In this document: piece by piece, positions 16,190 to 25,918 of the stretch
How positions within the stretch are numbered: the stretch's first letter is position 1
Layout of the letters: each line of letters starts with the position of its first letter
Source of the DNA: JAEVZK01 sp038202925
Lineage (GTDB): Bacteria > Armatimonadota > Fimbriimonadia > Fimbriimonadales > Fimbriimonadaceae
Reading direction: 5' to 3'
Assembly (NCBI GenBank): GCA_038202925.1
Contig: JBBREM010000007.1
Span: forward strand, 1-42,651
Length of the DNA: 42,651 nucleotides
Made by a program: the position numbers and the translations under genes
Notes under the pieces: generated by a model
Databases searched by the model: none
Seen by the model: only the letters and a program-made list of their open reading frames with translations
What the model was told of the DNA's origin: nothing

Positions 16190-17920
16190 ATGAGCGGCAA
16201 AACCGTTGCGGATCAACTAGTCTCCAATCTCGCCGACGCGGGGGTGCGGCGCATTTACGGCGTCGTCGGAGACAGTCTTAATCCCATCGTCGACTCGGTA
16301 CGCCGCCATCCGTTGGTGGATTGGGTGCAAGTGCGCAACGAGGAGGTGGGAGCGTTCGCCGCCGGCGCGGAGGCGCAGCTGACCGGCAAGCTCGCCTGCT
16401 GCGCGGGAAGCTGCGGCCCCGGCCATCTACATCTCGTAAACGGCCTTTACGATTGCCACCGCAGCGGCGCGCCGGTGATCGGCATCGCCGCCCACATCCC
16501 GAGCAGCGAAATCGGCACCTACTACTTCCAGGAGACCAAGCCCGACCAGATCTTCCGCGAGTGCAGCCATTATTGCGAGCTGATATCAAGCGCCAAACAG
16601 ATGCCGAGGGTCGCGCACATCGCCATCCAGGAGGCTTACAACAAGGGGGGCGTCAGCGTGCTCGCCATCTCCGGCGACGTCGCGGCGTTGTCTGAGGAGA
16701 ACGAAGGCGTCGAACAGCGCGGCGTGCATACACGGCCGGCGATCCGCCCTTGCGACGAAGACTTGGACAAGCTGGCCGAACTTCTTAACGGCAAGGGGCG
16801 CGTCACGCTGTTCTGCGGGATCGGCTGCGCGGAGGCCCAAGCAGAAGTCCTGCATCTCGCCGAAAAGCTCAAGGCGGCGGTCGGCCACGCGCTGCGCGGC
16901 AAGATGTTCATCCAGCCCGACAATCCCTATGACGTGGGGATGAGCGGGATGCTTGGCTACGGGGCGTGCTACGCCGCGATGCACGATTGCGACGTTCTCG
17001 TCCTCCTCGGCACCGACTTCCCGTATGACGAGTTCTTGCCCTCGAAGCCGAAGATCGTGCAGATCGATCTGCGCCCCGAGCGCCTCGGGAGGCGATGCCG
17101 AGTCGACCTCGGCCTTTGCGGAGATATCGGCCACACCCTTCGAGCCTTGCTGCCGAAGCTGGACACGAAGAAGGATTCCTCCCACCTCGACAAGCATCTT
17201 GAACTGCACCGACGGCTGGTGGATAAAGTGCGCGAGTATGCCGATCACGTCGGCATGGGCCAACCCATGCACCCCGAATTCGTCGCCGCGACCGTCAGCC
17301 GCCTCGCCGCGGATGATGCCATTTTTACCGTCGACACCGGCATGTCGGCGGTGTGGGCTTCGCGCTACCTTGACGCCAAGCAGAACCGAAGGCTACTCGG
17401 CTCCTTCGTGCATGGATCGATGGCGAATGCGATGCCTCAGGCAATCGGCGCCCAATTCGCCTTTCCCGACCGGCAAGTCGTCGCACTGTGCGGGGACGGC
17501 GGACTAACCATGCTGCTCGGCGATCTACTGACGCTCCGCCAGTACAAGCTCCCCATCAAGCTCGTGGTCTTCAACAACAGCTCGCTGGGAATGGTGAAGC
17601 TCGAGCAAGAGGTCGCGGGATTGGTAGATCATGGCGTCGCGCTGGACAATCCAGACTTCGCGGCGCTCGCGAATGCGATAGGGATCGAGGGAATTCGCGT
17701 CGAAGACCCCTCACTGCTCGACACCGCGCTTGCCCAGTCGTTCGCTCACAAAGGGCCGGCCTTGATCGATGTCGTGACCGATCCGAACGCGCTCTCCTTG
17801 CCGCCGAAGACGGAGTTCAAGCAGGCCAAGGGCTTCGCTCTGGCGATGGGCAAGCTGGTGCTAAGCGGCCATGGCGACGAGGTGCTGGATACGATCAAGG
17901 CAAATATTCGGCACTTCTGA
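16190..17920 (+). CDS. poxB: Pyruvate dehydrogenase (quinone) / PoxB-type thiamine diphosphate enzyme
   Basis: A 576-residue ThDP enzyme, close in length to E. coli PoxB (572). Order of domains: PYR 'GVRRIYGVVGDSLNPIVD' with the activating Glu in 'VRNEEVGAFAAGAEAQL', a central FAD-type domain, then the PP domain with 'CGDGGLTMLLGDLLTLRQYKLPIKLVVFNNSSLGMVKLEQ'. The full 'GDG...NN' cofactor motif is intact. It would oxidise pyruvate to acetate and CO2 and pass electrons to quinone at the membrane. ATG 16190 was chosen; reading further upstream runs into the divergent cinA gene. A pyruvate oxidase of the oxygen-using type or another family member cannot be fully excluded. Confidence 0.88.
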   Translation: MSGKTVADQLVSNLADAGVRRIYGVVGDSLNPIVDSVRRHPLVDWVQVRNEEVGAFAAGAEAQLTGKLACCAGSCGPGHLHLVNGLYDCHRSGAPVIGIAAHIPSSEIGTYYFQETKPDQIFRECSHYCELISSAKQMPRVAHIAIQEAYNKGGVSVLAISGDVAALSEENEGVEQRGVHTRPAIRPCDEDLDKLAELLNGKGRVTLFCGIGCAEAQAEVLHLAEKLKAAVGHALRGKMFIQPDNPYDVGMSGMLGYGACYAAMHDCDVLVLLGTDFPYDEFLPSKPKIVQIDLRPERLGRRCRVDLGLCGDIGHTLRALLPKLDTKKDSSHLDKHLELHRRLVDKVREYADHVGMGQPMHPEFVAATVSRLAADDAIFTVDTGMSAVWASRYLDAKQNRRLLGSFVHGSMANAMPQAIGAQFAFPDRQVVALCGDGGLTMLLGDLLTLRQYKLPIKLVVFNNSSLGMVKLEQEVAGLVDHGVALDNPDFAALANAIGIEGIRVEDPSLLDTALAQSFAHKGPALIDVVTDPNALSLPPKTEFKQAKGFALAMGKLVLSGHGDEVLDTIKANIRHF

Positions 17921-17924
17921 TCAA

Positions 17925-17947
17925 GTAGCACGGCCATCTTGGCTGTG
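17925..17947 (+). repeat. GTAG-headed hairpin between poxB and the M28 peptidase
   Basis: GTAG (17925-17928), CACGGCCA, loop TCT, TGGCTGTG with one G-T pair. A second hairpin, CGCCAC (17966-17971) with GTGGCG (17978-17983), follows between the two convergent genes. Same GTAG layout as the REP pair, different stem. Confidence 0.4.
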
Positions 17948-18005
17948 ACCTGGAGAACAACCTCGCGCCACGAGGGCGTGGCGGGGTAGCCCGGCGAATC
18001 GGATA

Positions 18006-19343
18006 CTATATCCCCTCTTCCGAGATCAGCCACACCAGCAGCGCCATGCTGCATGCGCCGAGCTCCAGCTCACGCGGGTTCACCTTGTCGATCGTGTCCT
18101 TGTCCGAGTGGTGGTAGTCGAAATACCGCTGGCTCTCCGGTTCGAGGCCGAACAGCACCGCGCCGAGATTGCCAAGCGGACCGACATCGGCCCCGCCTCC
18201 GCCACCGGCACGGAACCGGTCGGCCTCGAAATAAGAAAGCCCCGGCAGCCACCTGTCGAGTCTCTTCGCCCTACGGGCATTGAGCGAACAGCTGAACTCG
18301 CGGGGCGCGAAGCCACCGGAGTCCGATTCGAGCCCAGCGTAGGCCTTCTCCGGGGCCGTCTTCGCCCATGCCGCGTAGGCTTCAGCGCCGGTGCCCGAGA
18401 TCTCTTCGTTCATGAACAGCACGACGCGAATCGTGCGCTTCGGCCGCCAGCCAAGCTCCTTCAGGAGTCGCAGCGCCTCGAGCGACTGGGCCACCCCCGC
18501 TCCATCGTCATGCGCGCCCTGCCCCTTGTCCCACGAGTCGAGATGCCCGCCCATGACGATCACCTCGTGCGGCTTCTCGGTCCCGGTCAACTCCCCGACG
18601 ACGCTCGCGGAAGGTTCGTCGGGCAAGGTTTTGCAGCTTAGCGTGAGATGCACCTTGACCGGCCCACGTTGCAGCGCGAGGTGTAGCTTGTCCGCGGCCA
18701 TGTAGCTCAAGGCGGCGGCAGGAATCGGCGCGCCATCGAAGCGGGTGGTGCCGGTGTGGGGCACGTCGTCCTTATCCGGCGTCATCGAGCGCACCAGGCA
18801 CGCGATCGCACCAAGCTTGGCAACGGTCCCGGGCCCAGCGAACCGCTGATCAGCGCCCGTCCCGTATTGGGCGAACGTGCTGACAAGCCTGAAATCGAAC
18901 GGCCGACTGAAGAAGATGATCTTGCCTCGCGCCCTCTCGCCGAGCGCCTGCGCTTCCTTGATCGAGGTCACCTCGATCACCTCGCCGGTTACGCCTTCGG
19001 CGGAGGTGCCCGCGCTTGTCCCGAGGGCGCAGCAAGTCAACGATGCGCCGTCAATGATCTCGCACTGCTCCACCGGCCCGCGCACCCAGTGCGGCACCAT
19101 GCACGGCACCAGATGCACGTACTGGAAGCCGAGCCGCTGCATCGTCGCCTGCCCCCACTGCACCGCCTTCGCCGCGTTCTCCGAGCCGGCGATGCGGTTA
19201 CCCACGCTCGTGCACAGCTCGATCAGCATCGAATACGCGCCAAGCTCCACAAGCCCCTTGTCGCCAATCTGCTTGGCGGCCGCTTGATACTTGTTGGGGC
19301 CAGCCAGGGCGACGGCGAGTGCGACTGCGTTAAAGACCATCAT
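18006..19343 (-). CDS. M28 family zinc peptidase (aminopeptidase-like)
   Basis: A 445-residue protein with a short hydrophobic N-terminus (MMVFNAVALAVALA) that may be a signal peptide. Residues 120-240 form a PA-like insert. The M28 metal-binding set is present in order: 'VIVMGGHLDSWDKGQGAHDDGAG' (His, Asp), 'VLFMNEEISG' (catalytic Glu and ligand), 'ESDSGG' and the late 'YFDYHHSDKDTID' His. It probably removes N-terminal residues from exported peptides. Its start overlaps the end of the upstream propeller gene by 14 bases, so both are one operon. Confidence 0.9.
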   Translation of the reverse strand: MMVFNAVALAVALAGPNKYQAAAKQIGDKGLVELGAYSMLIELCTSVGNRIAGSENAAKAVQWGQATMQRLGFQYVHLVPCMVPHWVRGPVEQCEIIDGASLTCCALGTSAGTSAEGVTGEVIEVTSIKEAQALGERARGKIIFFSRPFDFRLVSTFAQYGTGADQRFAGPGTVAKLGAIACLVRSMTPDKDDVPHTGTTRFDGAPIPAAALSYMAADKLHLALQRGPVKVHLTLSCKTLPDEPSASVVGELTGTEKPHEVIVMGGHLDSWDKGQGAHDDGAGVAQSLEALRLLKELGWRPKRTIRVVLFMNEEISGTGAEAYAAWAKTAPEKAYAGLESDSGGFAPREFSCSLNARRAKRLDRWLPGLSYFEADRFRAGGGGGADVGPLGNLGAVLFGLEPESQRYFDYHHSDKDTIDKVNPRELELGACSMALLVWLISEEGI

Positions 19344-22041
19344 TGTCGTGATTCTCCGGCACCGGCTTGGTCGGCCTGCCTTTTATGCGTGGATCGGGAA
19401 GCAGGCTGAGGGGCGATTCGGAAACGCCAAGCCCACGCGCCTGGACGCGCACGACGTACTCGCCGGGGGACGCCAGCGGCCCGCGCGGCTGTACGGCCGT
19501 GTCGTGCCAAATCGAATCCATACCCAAGTCGCCGCGGCGTGAGTTTGCGCCGATGCTTGCCACATGCAAGTCCCACACAAACCGGTGCGAGCCTTTCTTC
19601 GTCGCGACGAACTGTGGCGGCCGCGCCCAACCCGGCATCACCGTGATCTGCTTCGGATCGGGCATCTTTTGTACATCCTTGCTTGAAAAGGTGCGAACGG
19701 CATTGCCTTTGGTGTCAAAGACCGTGATCGTAACCTCCTCGGCATCGTTCGACAGGAAGTAGTCGAGACAAACTCCGTCCGGCGGATTCTGCCCGCCTGG
19801 CTCCTCCGGCGGAAGCGGAGTATCGGTATTGTTGTTCCAAATCGCGACCACCGTGGGCGAAGGCGGATTCAGCCAGACGGGGGCTCTACGAACGATATCG
19901 TTGGTTTGCCATCGCAGCGCGGTCATCGAATCGAGAATCCAGAACCCGCGACCGTGGGTTCCCACGACGATATCGTCGCCGTGCAGAACCAGATCGCGGA
20001 TCGACGTCGCGGGCATGTTGAGCCGCAAGGGGTTCCAGTGATCGCCGTCGTCCGCTGAGAAGTATACCGCTCGTTCGGTGCCGCAGAAAAGCAGCCCCAT
20101 GCGTTGCGGGTCTTCTCGCACCGTGTTCACCGGGTCGTCGGGCAACCCATTGACGATCTCGGTCCAAGTTTTCCCGTCGTCGTGGGTGCGATAGATATGC
20201 GGCTTCATGTCGTCGAGCTTGATCCGGTTCACCGCCGCGTAGGCGGTGTGATCGTTGAAACGCCCCGACTCGATCATCGAAACCTTGCTCCATGGCGTGA
20301 ACAGGGGCGGCGTGACGTTCTGCCAATGGCCGCCTCCATCGGCGGTGCGATGCACAAGCCCGTCGTCGGTACCTACCCAAATCGTGCGCACATCTCGCGT
20401 GCCGGGAGCGATCGTGTAGATCACGCCTCGCCGCGTATCAGGCGCTGCAAAGACACTGCCCGCCGGAGGCGGCGCCGTCTCGCGGCTTAGATCGGGCGAG
20501 ATCGTCTCCCACGTCTTCGCCCCATCCATCGTGCGAAAAAGCATGTTCCCCGCGAAGAAGAGCACGTGTGGGTCGATGGGCGAATAGATCAGCGGCGCGG
20601 TGCGTAGGTAGCGAGCCGCCGCGGGCGGCCGCACATTCTCCACCTGGCCCGTGGACTTGTGATACCGCGTCAGCTTCCCGCCATAGACGGTATCGGGGTT
20701 CAGCGGATCGGGCGCGACGTAGCCGTACTCCTCCGCGCCGACCGGATGCCATTCGCGAAACGTGATCTGCCCGTCCGGACCACGGCTCGAAACCATCGCC
20801 GACCCACTTTCCTGCTGCCCGCCATAAACGTTATAGGGCCACAGGTTATCGGTGCTGACGTGATAGAACTGCGCCGTCGGCTGGTTGTACCAACTGCTCC
20901 AGGTCTCGGCACCGTTGACGGTGACCGCCGCGCCTTGGTCGCCGGCGAGGAGCATGATGTCGCTGTTGCCGGGGTTGATCCACAAGGTGTGATAGTCGTC
21001 GCCGCCGGGCGAGCCCTTGATGCAGGTGTAGGTCTTGCCCGCATCGGTGCTTCGGTAGAGGGAAGTATTGGCGGAGTAGACGATGTCGGCGTTATTCGGA
21101 TCGATGCGGATTTCGGCAAAGTCGTCGCCCCGGCCCCAAAGCCGCCTATCCGTGTTGACGAGCGTCCAACTCGCTCCAGCGTCGTCCGAGCGATAGATAC
21201 CGCCGTTTTCCTTCGCGTCAACGTTTGCCATCAGCCGCTTGGGATTCGAGCGCGAGACATCGAAGCCGATGCGCCCCACCTGTTTAGGCAATCCTTTCGT
21301 CAGCGGCTTCCAGGTGCCGCCTCCGTCCATCGATTTGAAGAGCCCATTTCCCGGCCCCGACCAGTAGCCGTTCTCCCACGGCCCCATCCGCGCCGCCCAC
21401 AGGTCCGCGTAAATCGTGTTCGAGTCTTTGGGATCGAACGCCAGCGCCACCGCGCCCGTGTCGGAGTCCTTGTATAGCGACTTCGTGAAGCTCTTGCCGC
21501 CATCGAGCGAGCGGTAAACGCCGCGCTCCGCGTTCGGGCCAAACGGGTGCCCGATTACCGCCACGAAGAGCCGATTCGGATTCTTCGGATCGACGATGAT
21601 TGTGTTGATCTGTTGCCCGTCGCGCAGGCCGAGGTGGGTCCAAGTCTTGCCGCCGTCCGCTGACTTGTACATCCCGTCGCCCACCGCCAGATCCGGCCGC
21701 TGCAGCCCTTCGCCGGTGCCGACGTAGATGATGTTCGGATTGCTCGGCGCGACCGCCAGGTTGCCGATCGATCCGGTTGGCTGATCGTCGAAAATCGGAT
21801 TCCACGTTCGTCCGTAGTCGGTCGTCTTCCAAACCCCGCCATTATTGACGCCGATGTAGAACACGTTCGGCTTGCCGGGAACGCCGGTGGCCCCTACCGT
21901 GCGCCCGCCACGGTACGGGCCGATGCACCGCCAACGCAGGCAGTCGTATCGATCGAGGGGAACCGTCTGAGCGGAAGCAAGTCCGGCAAGAAGCAACGCA
22001 GGAAAAAAGTGGCGTGCGGCCATGGCGCATTTTAGCGCCAT
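19330..22041 (-). CDS. Large secreted BNR/Asp-box (sortilin/VPS10-like) beta-propeller protein
   Basis: About 903 residues with a signal peptide ending 'LLLAGLASAQ'. It is built from many Asp-box repeats of the form S-x-D-G-G-x-T-W ('YKSADGGKTWTHLG', 'YRSLDGGKSF', 'FKSMDGGGTWKPL', 'YRSTDAGKTYTC', 'FRTMDGAKTWETI'), giving two stacked propellers like those called sortilin or glycosyl hydrolase 'BNR' proteins in many soil and freshwater bacteria. No sialidase catalytic triad was identified. The C-terminal 170 residues add a Fn/Ig-like region. ATG 22023 is an alternative start six residues in. Pairing with an M28 peptidase suggests peptide use outside the cell. Confidence 0.85.
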   Translation of the reverse strand: MALKCAMAARHFFPALLLAGLASAQTVPLDRYDCLRWRCIGPYRGGRTVGATGVPGKPNVFYIGVNNGGVWKTTDYGRTWNPIFDDQPTGSIGNLAVAPSNPNIIYVGTGEGLQRPDLAVGDGMYKSADGGKTWTHLGLRDGQQINTIIVDPKNPNRLFVAVIGHPFGPNAERGVYRSLDGGKSFTKSLYKDSDTGAVALAFDPKDSNTIYADLWAARMGPWENGYWSGPGNGLFKSMDGGGTWKPLTKGLPKQVGRIGFDVSRSNPKRLMANVDAKENGGIYRSDDAGASWTLVNTDRRLWGRGDDFAEIRIDPNNADIVYSANTSLYRSTDAGKTYTCIKGSPGGDDYHTLWINPGNSDIMLLAGDQGAAVTVNGAETWSSWYNQPTAQFYHVSTDNLWPYNVYGGQQESGSAMVSSRGPDGQITFREWHPVGAEEYGYVAPDPLNPDTVYGGKLTRYHKSTGQVENVRPPAAARYLRTAPLIYSPIDPHVLFFAGNMLFRTMDGAKTWETISPDLSRETAPPPAGSVFAAPDTRRGVIYTIAPGTRDVRTIWVGTDDGLVHRTADGGGHWQNVTPPLFTPWSKVSMIESGRFNDHTAYAAVNRIKLDDMKPHIYRTHDDGKTWTEIVNGLPDDPVNTVREDPQRMGLLFCGTERAVYFSADDGDHWNPLRLNMPATSIRDLVLHGDDIVVGTHGRGFWILDSMTALRWQTNDIVRRAPVWLNPPSPTVVAIWNNNTDTPLPPEEPGGQNPPDGVCLDYFLSNDAEEVTITVFDTKGNAVRTFSSKDVQKMPDPKQITVMPGWARPPQFVATKKGSHRFVWDLHVASIGANSRRGDLGMDSIWHDTAVQPRGPLASPGEYVVRVQARGLGVSESPLSLLPDPRIKGRPTKPVPENHDNDGL

Positions 22042-22050
22042 TGTAAGTGC

Positions 22051-22087
22051 CTAGCATTTTTCGGGCCGCCGCAAGAATTCTTGCTAG
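22051..22087. promoter_or_regulatory. Palindromes in the divergent promoter region
   Basis: CTAGCA (22051-22056) and TGCTAG (22082-22087) enclose the perfect palindrome GCAAGAATTCTTGC (22071-22084). They lie in the 142-base gap between the divergent propeller gene and the diguanylate cyclase gene and could be an operator. Confidence 0.3.
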
Positions 22088-22183
22088 CCCCGCACCTTTA
22101 CCAGTCAGCCCAGCCCCCCGATGCCGGAATAGCAGACACGGGGATCGTGGTGGTCCTTGCTTCGGACGATTTTGGGCTGATCG

Positions 22184-24124
22184 ATGAAATTACGGCAACG
22201 CACATTGCTTACGCTGGCCGCGACTGTAGCTGCGCTCATGGGAGCCTGCTATTTCGTCGTTTCGCCTCTGGTGTTGCGCGGGTTCACCGACCTCGAGCAG
22301 CGCGAAGCCATCCGCAACACCGAGCGAGTCTACGACGAGCTCAACCATCAAGCCAACGAGATTCATCAGAATGCCTCCGACTGGTCCAACTGGGATGATG
22401 CTTACCGCTTCATCAATGATCGAAACGGCAACTTCATCTCATCGAACCTGAGCACGGTGTGGCTAAACCTCGACGTGATGGCATTCCTCGACACCCAGGG
22501 CAACATCGTCCAGACGTGCTTTCCGCAAAAGAGCAAGCGGAAGAAGAACGTAGCCGAAGATTTGCGCCACGCCCTAGGTTTTGACCGGTCTACCGGGCTC
22601 AAGACGAAGGAGCTCTCCGGCATTATCTGCCTCAAGGACGGCACGCCGATGATGGTATCGGTACGGCCGATCGTTCATACCTCCGGCACCGGCCCATCCA
22701 GGGGCTGGACGGTGTTTGCCCTTGAATTGGACAATGCGCAGGCCCGCAAGCTGTCGTCACGGCTGCACGTCGAGGCAAGCCTCTTCGATGGCGCAACGGC
22801 GGGCGAAGCGGGCCACTATCTTAAGCGAAACAAGGGCGTGTTCACCAAGCCCCAATCAGAATCCGTCATCTCCGGCTATTACGTGCTCCGGGACGTTTTC
22901 GGCCAGCCGGCGAAGATTCTGCGAGTGAGCGACCAGCGCTCGATGTACGCGCAGGGCAAACGCGTCGGGCTGTTCCTCCAGCAGATGCTGCTGGCCGCCG
23001 GAACCGTGCTCTCCATCGTCATCTTGCTCGTTCTCGAGTTCGGAACGCTCTCCCGCGTCTCGAACCTGACGAGCCAGGTCGAGCAGCTCAGCCTCGACTC
23101 CGAGCTGCAGAAGAAGATTGCGCTCAGCGGCAAGGACGAGCTGTCCTATCTCGCCAAGCGGATCGATGAGATGGTCAGCTGCATCCGCTTGACCGAGACG
23201 AAGCTCCGCTCGAACAACGCCGAGCTGAATGACAGTGTCTCTCGGCTCGCCGCGGCCAATCACGTCATGGCCAACGCCGTGGAGGGCATCGCCGAGTTCG
23301 ACAGCGAGGGCCGCATCATCGCCTTCAACTCGTCGTTCACGGGTGCCCACGGCTATGAGGGCAACACGCTCATGGGCAAACACTGGGAGACGGTGGTCGA
23401 TCCGAGGGATCACGACATCGTCCGCGATGCGATGCAGAAGATGATCGAGAACCGCAAGGCGAGCTTCGAGATCCGCGGCCTTCGAATCGATGGGACCAGC
23501 TTCCACGAGGAAATCGTGATGGTTGCCGCGCTTGATGCGAACCAGAATCGGTTCCGCAGCTACTGGTTCGTCAAGGACATCTCCGAGCGCAAGCGCCTGG
23601 AGGCCCAGATCGAGTATCAGGCCTACCACGATCCGCTCACCGGGCTGCCCAATCGAACGCTCTTCATCAACCGCCTCCGCGTCGTCCATCGCAAGGCGAG
23701 GGACACCCATGCCGGTATCGCGCTACTGTTCATCGACCTCGACGACTTCAAGAACGTGAACGACACCTACGGCCACGAGATCGGCGACCAGCTTCTGTCG
23801 GGCATCGCCAAGCGAATCGAAAAGAGCATCCGGCCACAGGACATGGCGGCTCGGCTCGGCGGCGACGAATTCACGGTCCTGCTCGACGGCATCGAGAGCG
23901 CGGAGGCGGCAGCGCTGATCTCCAAGCGCATCCTCCAGTCGCTCGAGACGTCGATCACCACGACCGGCGGAGAAATCCGAGCGGGCGCAAGCATAGGCAT
24001 CACCTACTCGGGCGATGCGAGCAAGTCGGCCGAGGCGCTGCTGAACGAGTCCGACCTCGCGATGTACGAGGCGAAGCGCACCAAGCGGGCGGGCCGCACG
24101 AACCGGGAAAATCCGGCAGCGTAG
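22184..24124 (+). CDS. Membrane diguanylate cyclase with CHASE4-like, HAMP, PAS and GGDEF domains
   Basis: A 646-residue sensor. Residues 8-30 are a membrane segment; 31-265 form an extracytoplasmic CHASE4-like sensor ('NHQANEIHQNASDWSNWDDAYRF' style); 267-287 a second membrane segment; a HAMP linker and coil follow to about 345; a PAS domain lies at about 355-470. The GGDEF domain starts with 'AYHDPLTGLPNRTLF'. The active-site motif GGDEF (559-563) is intact and the product-inhibition site RPQD (550-553) is placed five residues before it. It should make cyclic di-GMP and respond to an external signal. Its TAG stop lies in GTAGCCC at the foot of a small hairpin. Confidence 0.93.
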   Translation: MKLRQRTLLTLAATVAALMGACYFVVSPLVLRGFTDLEQREAIRNTERVYDELNHQANEIHQNASDWSNWDDAYRFINDRNGNFISSNLSTVWLNLDVMAFLDTQGNIVQTCFPQKSKRKKNVAEDLRHALGFDRSTGLKTKELSGIICLKDGTPMMVSVRPIVHTSGTGPSRGWTVFALELDNAQARKLSSRLHVEASLFDGATAGEAGHYLKRNKGVFTKPQSESVISGYYVLRDVFGQPAKILRVSDQRSMYAQGKRVGLFLQQMLLAAGTVLSIVILLVLEFGTLSRVSNLTSQVEQLSLDSELQKKIALSGKDELSYLAKRIDEMVSCIRLTETKLRSNNAELNDSVSRLAAANHVMANAVEGIAEFDSEGRIIAFNSSFTGAHGYEGNTLMGKHWETVVDPRDHDIVRDAMQKMIENRKASFEIRGLRIDGTSFHEEIVMVAALDANQNRFRSYWFVKDISERKRLEAQIEYQAYHDPLTGLPNRTLFINRLRVVHRKARDTHAGIALLFIDLDDFKNVNDTYGHEIGDQLLSGIAKRIEKSIRPQDMAARLGGDEFTVLLDGIESAEAAALISKRILQSLETSITTTGGEIRAGASIGITYSGDASKSAEALLNESDLAMYEAKRTKRAGRTNRENPAA

Positions 24125-24138
24125 CCCTTCTTAAGGGC
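24121..24138 (+). repeat. GTAG-headed hairpin at the diguanylate cyclase stop
   Basis: GTAG then GCCCTT, loop CTT, AAGGGC (24124-24138). The stop codon TAG is part of the GTAG box, as in dapF and add. It may also work as a weak terminator. Confidence 0.4.
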
Positions 24139-24147
24139 CGCGTCTTG

Positions 24148-24153
24148 TATAAT
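24148..24153 (+). promoter_or_regulatory. pyrG: Candidate -10 box of the pyrG promoter
   Basis: A perfect TATAAT, 109 bases before the pyrG start, with no strong -35 hexamer. Just after it AAAAACC and GGTTTTT (24156-24179 region) form an inverted repeat that could be a leader hairpin or terminator-like stem. Confidence 0.4.
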
Positions 24154-24261
24154 CTTAAAAACCCCCACGAGGTTTTTCAAAAGGTGCATTTGCGCCCGAA
24201 TGAGAGTCTAGTGCTGTAGGGTTTTCATTAGCGCGGGCCGTTGCGCTCTTGGCGTGGGGAT

Positions 24262-25905
24262 ATGACGAAGTACATCTTTGTGACCGGCGGAGTAGTTTCC
24301 TCGATTGGAAAAGGCATCACCACCGCTTCCCTCGGCCGTCTCCTGCGCAACCGCGGCTTCACCGTCGCTCCGATGAAGCTCGACCCGTACATTAACGTCG
24401 ATGCCGGCACGATGAACCCTTACCAACACGGCGAGGTCTTTGTCACCGAAGATGGCGCGGAGACCGATCTCGACCTCGGCCACTACGAGCGGTTTATGGA
24501 CGTCAACTGCTCGTTCGGCAGCTCGATCACGACGGGAAAAATCTACTCCCAAGTCATCGCCGCCGAGCGGCGCGGCGACTACCTCGGCGCGACCGTCCAA
24601 GTCATTCCCCACGTCACGAACGCGATCAAGGATTCAATCGCCAGACTGGCGAGGGAGCAGGAAGCGGACGTCGTCATCGCCGAAATCGGCGGCACGGTGG
24701 GCGACATCGAGTCGCTGCCCTTTCTCGAGGCCATCCGCCAGATGCGCACTGACCTGGGCGTCGAGAACACGATGTACGTCCACGTCACGCTCATCCCGCA
24801 GGTCGGCCCGTGGGGCGAGGTGAAGACGAAGCCCACCCAACACAGCGTGCAGCAGCTTCGCCAGATTGGCATCGCGCCCGATGTGCTCGTGTGCCGCACC
24901 GATATTCCGCTGCCGCAGGATGTCCGCGAGAAGATTTCGCTGTTCTGCGGCGTTCCGCCGCAGGCGGTTATCGAATCGATGACCGTCGACACGATCTACG
25001 AAGTGCCGCTGATTTACGAAGACTGCGGACTTGGCGACTTCGTCACCAAGCGGCTCGGCCTGGAAACGCGCGACGGGAACTTGGAGCAATGGCGCGAGAT
25101 CGTCAACACGCTCAAAGAGCCCCACCATCGCTGCACGATTGCCGCGGTGGGCAAGTACACCTCCAACGGTGACGCCTACAAGTCGATTAACGAGGCGATG
25201 GTGCACGCCGGCATCCCCAATGACTGCCGCGTCGAGGTCCGGTGGATCGAGAGCGACGCGATGGAGAACGGCGCGAAGCCCGAGGAGATGCTTGCCGGCT
25301 GCGACGCGCTCGTCGTGGCCCCTGGATTTGGCGCGAGAGGGATCGAAGGGAAGATCGAAGCGATTCGCTACGCTCGCGAAACCGGGATGCCCTTCTTTGG
25401 AATCTGCCTGGGCCTGCAAATGGCGGTGATCGAATTCGCTCGAAACGCCTGCGACCTGCAAGGCGCGAACTCGGAGGAGATGCAGGACATGCCGCCCTAT
25501 CCGGTCATCCACCTGCTCCCGGAGCAGAAGCATGTGACCGAGAAAGGCGCGACGATGCGGCTCGGCGCCTATCCATGCAACGTCGTGAATGGCTCGCTCG
25601 CGGCGAAGCTGTACGGCAACTCAAGGATCGAGGAGCGGCATCGGCACCGCTACGAGGTCAACAACGACTTCCGCGAGCAGCTCGAGCAGCACGGCATGAA
25701 GATCTCAGGCGTCTCGCCGGACTACCGGCTCGTCGAAATGGTCGAAGTCCCAGCCCATCCATTCTTCATCGCCACCCAGGCCCACCCCGAATTCAAGTCC
25801 CGCCCCAATCGCCCGCATCCCCTGTTTCAGGGTCTGGTCAAGGTAGCCCTCGCTCACCGGCTGTCGAAGCAGAAAGAATCAGGCGTCGTGGCCGAACTCG
25901 CCTAG
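24262..25905 (+). CDS. pyrG: CTP synthase
   Basis: A 547-residue enzyme that aminates UTP to CTP using glutamine. The N-terminal amidoligase domain starts 'MTKYIFVTGGVVSSIGKGI' and contains 'LDPYINVDAGTMNPYQHGEV' and 'AEIGGTVGDIESLPFLEAIR'. The glutaminase domain has the nucleophile Cys382 in 'FFGICLGLQ' and the His/Glu pair in 'QAHPEFKSRP'. ATG 24262 was chosen over one seven codons upstream because it matches the conserved family start and has GGGGAT before it. It stands alone between an intergenic repeat and the cyclase gene. Confidence 0.97.
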   Translation: MTKYIFVTGGVVSSIGKGITTASLGRLLRNRGFTVAPMKLDPYINVDAGTMNPYQHGEVFVTEDGAETDLDLGHYERFMDVNCSFGSSITTGKIYSQVIAAERRGDYLGATVQVIPHVTNAIKDSIARLAREQEADVVIAEIGGTVGDIESLPFLEAIRQMRTDLGVENTMYVHVTLIPQVGPWGEVKTKPTQHSVQQLRQIGIAPDVLVCRTDIPLPQDVREKISLFCGVPPQAVIESMTVDTIYEVPLIYEDCGLGDFVTKRLGLETRDGNLEQWREIVNTLKEPHHRCTIAAVGKYTSNGDAYKSINEAMVHAGIPNDCRVEVRWIESDAMENGAKPEEMLAGCDALVVAPGFGARGIEGKIEAIRYARETGMPFFGICLGLQMAVIEFARNACDLQGANSEEMQDMPPYPVIHLLPEQKHVTEKGATMRLGAYPCNVVNGSLAAKLYGNSRIEERHRHRYEVNNDFREQLEQHGMKISGVSPDYRLVEMVEVPAHPFFIATQAHPEFKSRPNRPHPLFQGLVKVALAHRLSKQKESGVVAELA

Positions 25906-25918
25906 CAGGTTGGTTTGG

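Noticed and set aside
17966..17983. Hairpin as a rho-independent terminator of poxB
   Set aside because: Six-base stem without a T-run; kept only as part of the repeat-like region.
20659..21477. A 272-codon plus-strand frame
   Set aside because: It is the antisense shadow of the propeller gene.
19330..22041. Sialidase assignment for the BNR protein
   Set aside because: Asp-box repeats are clear but no sialidase Arg triad or nucleophile was recognised.
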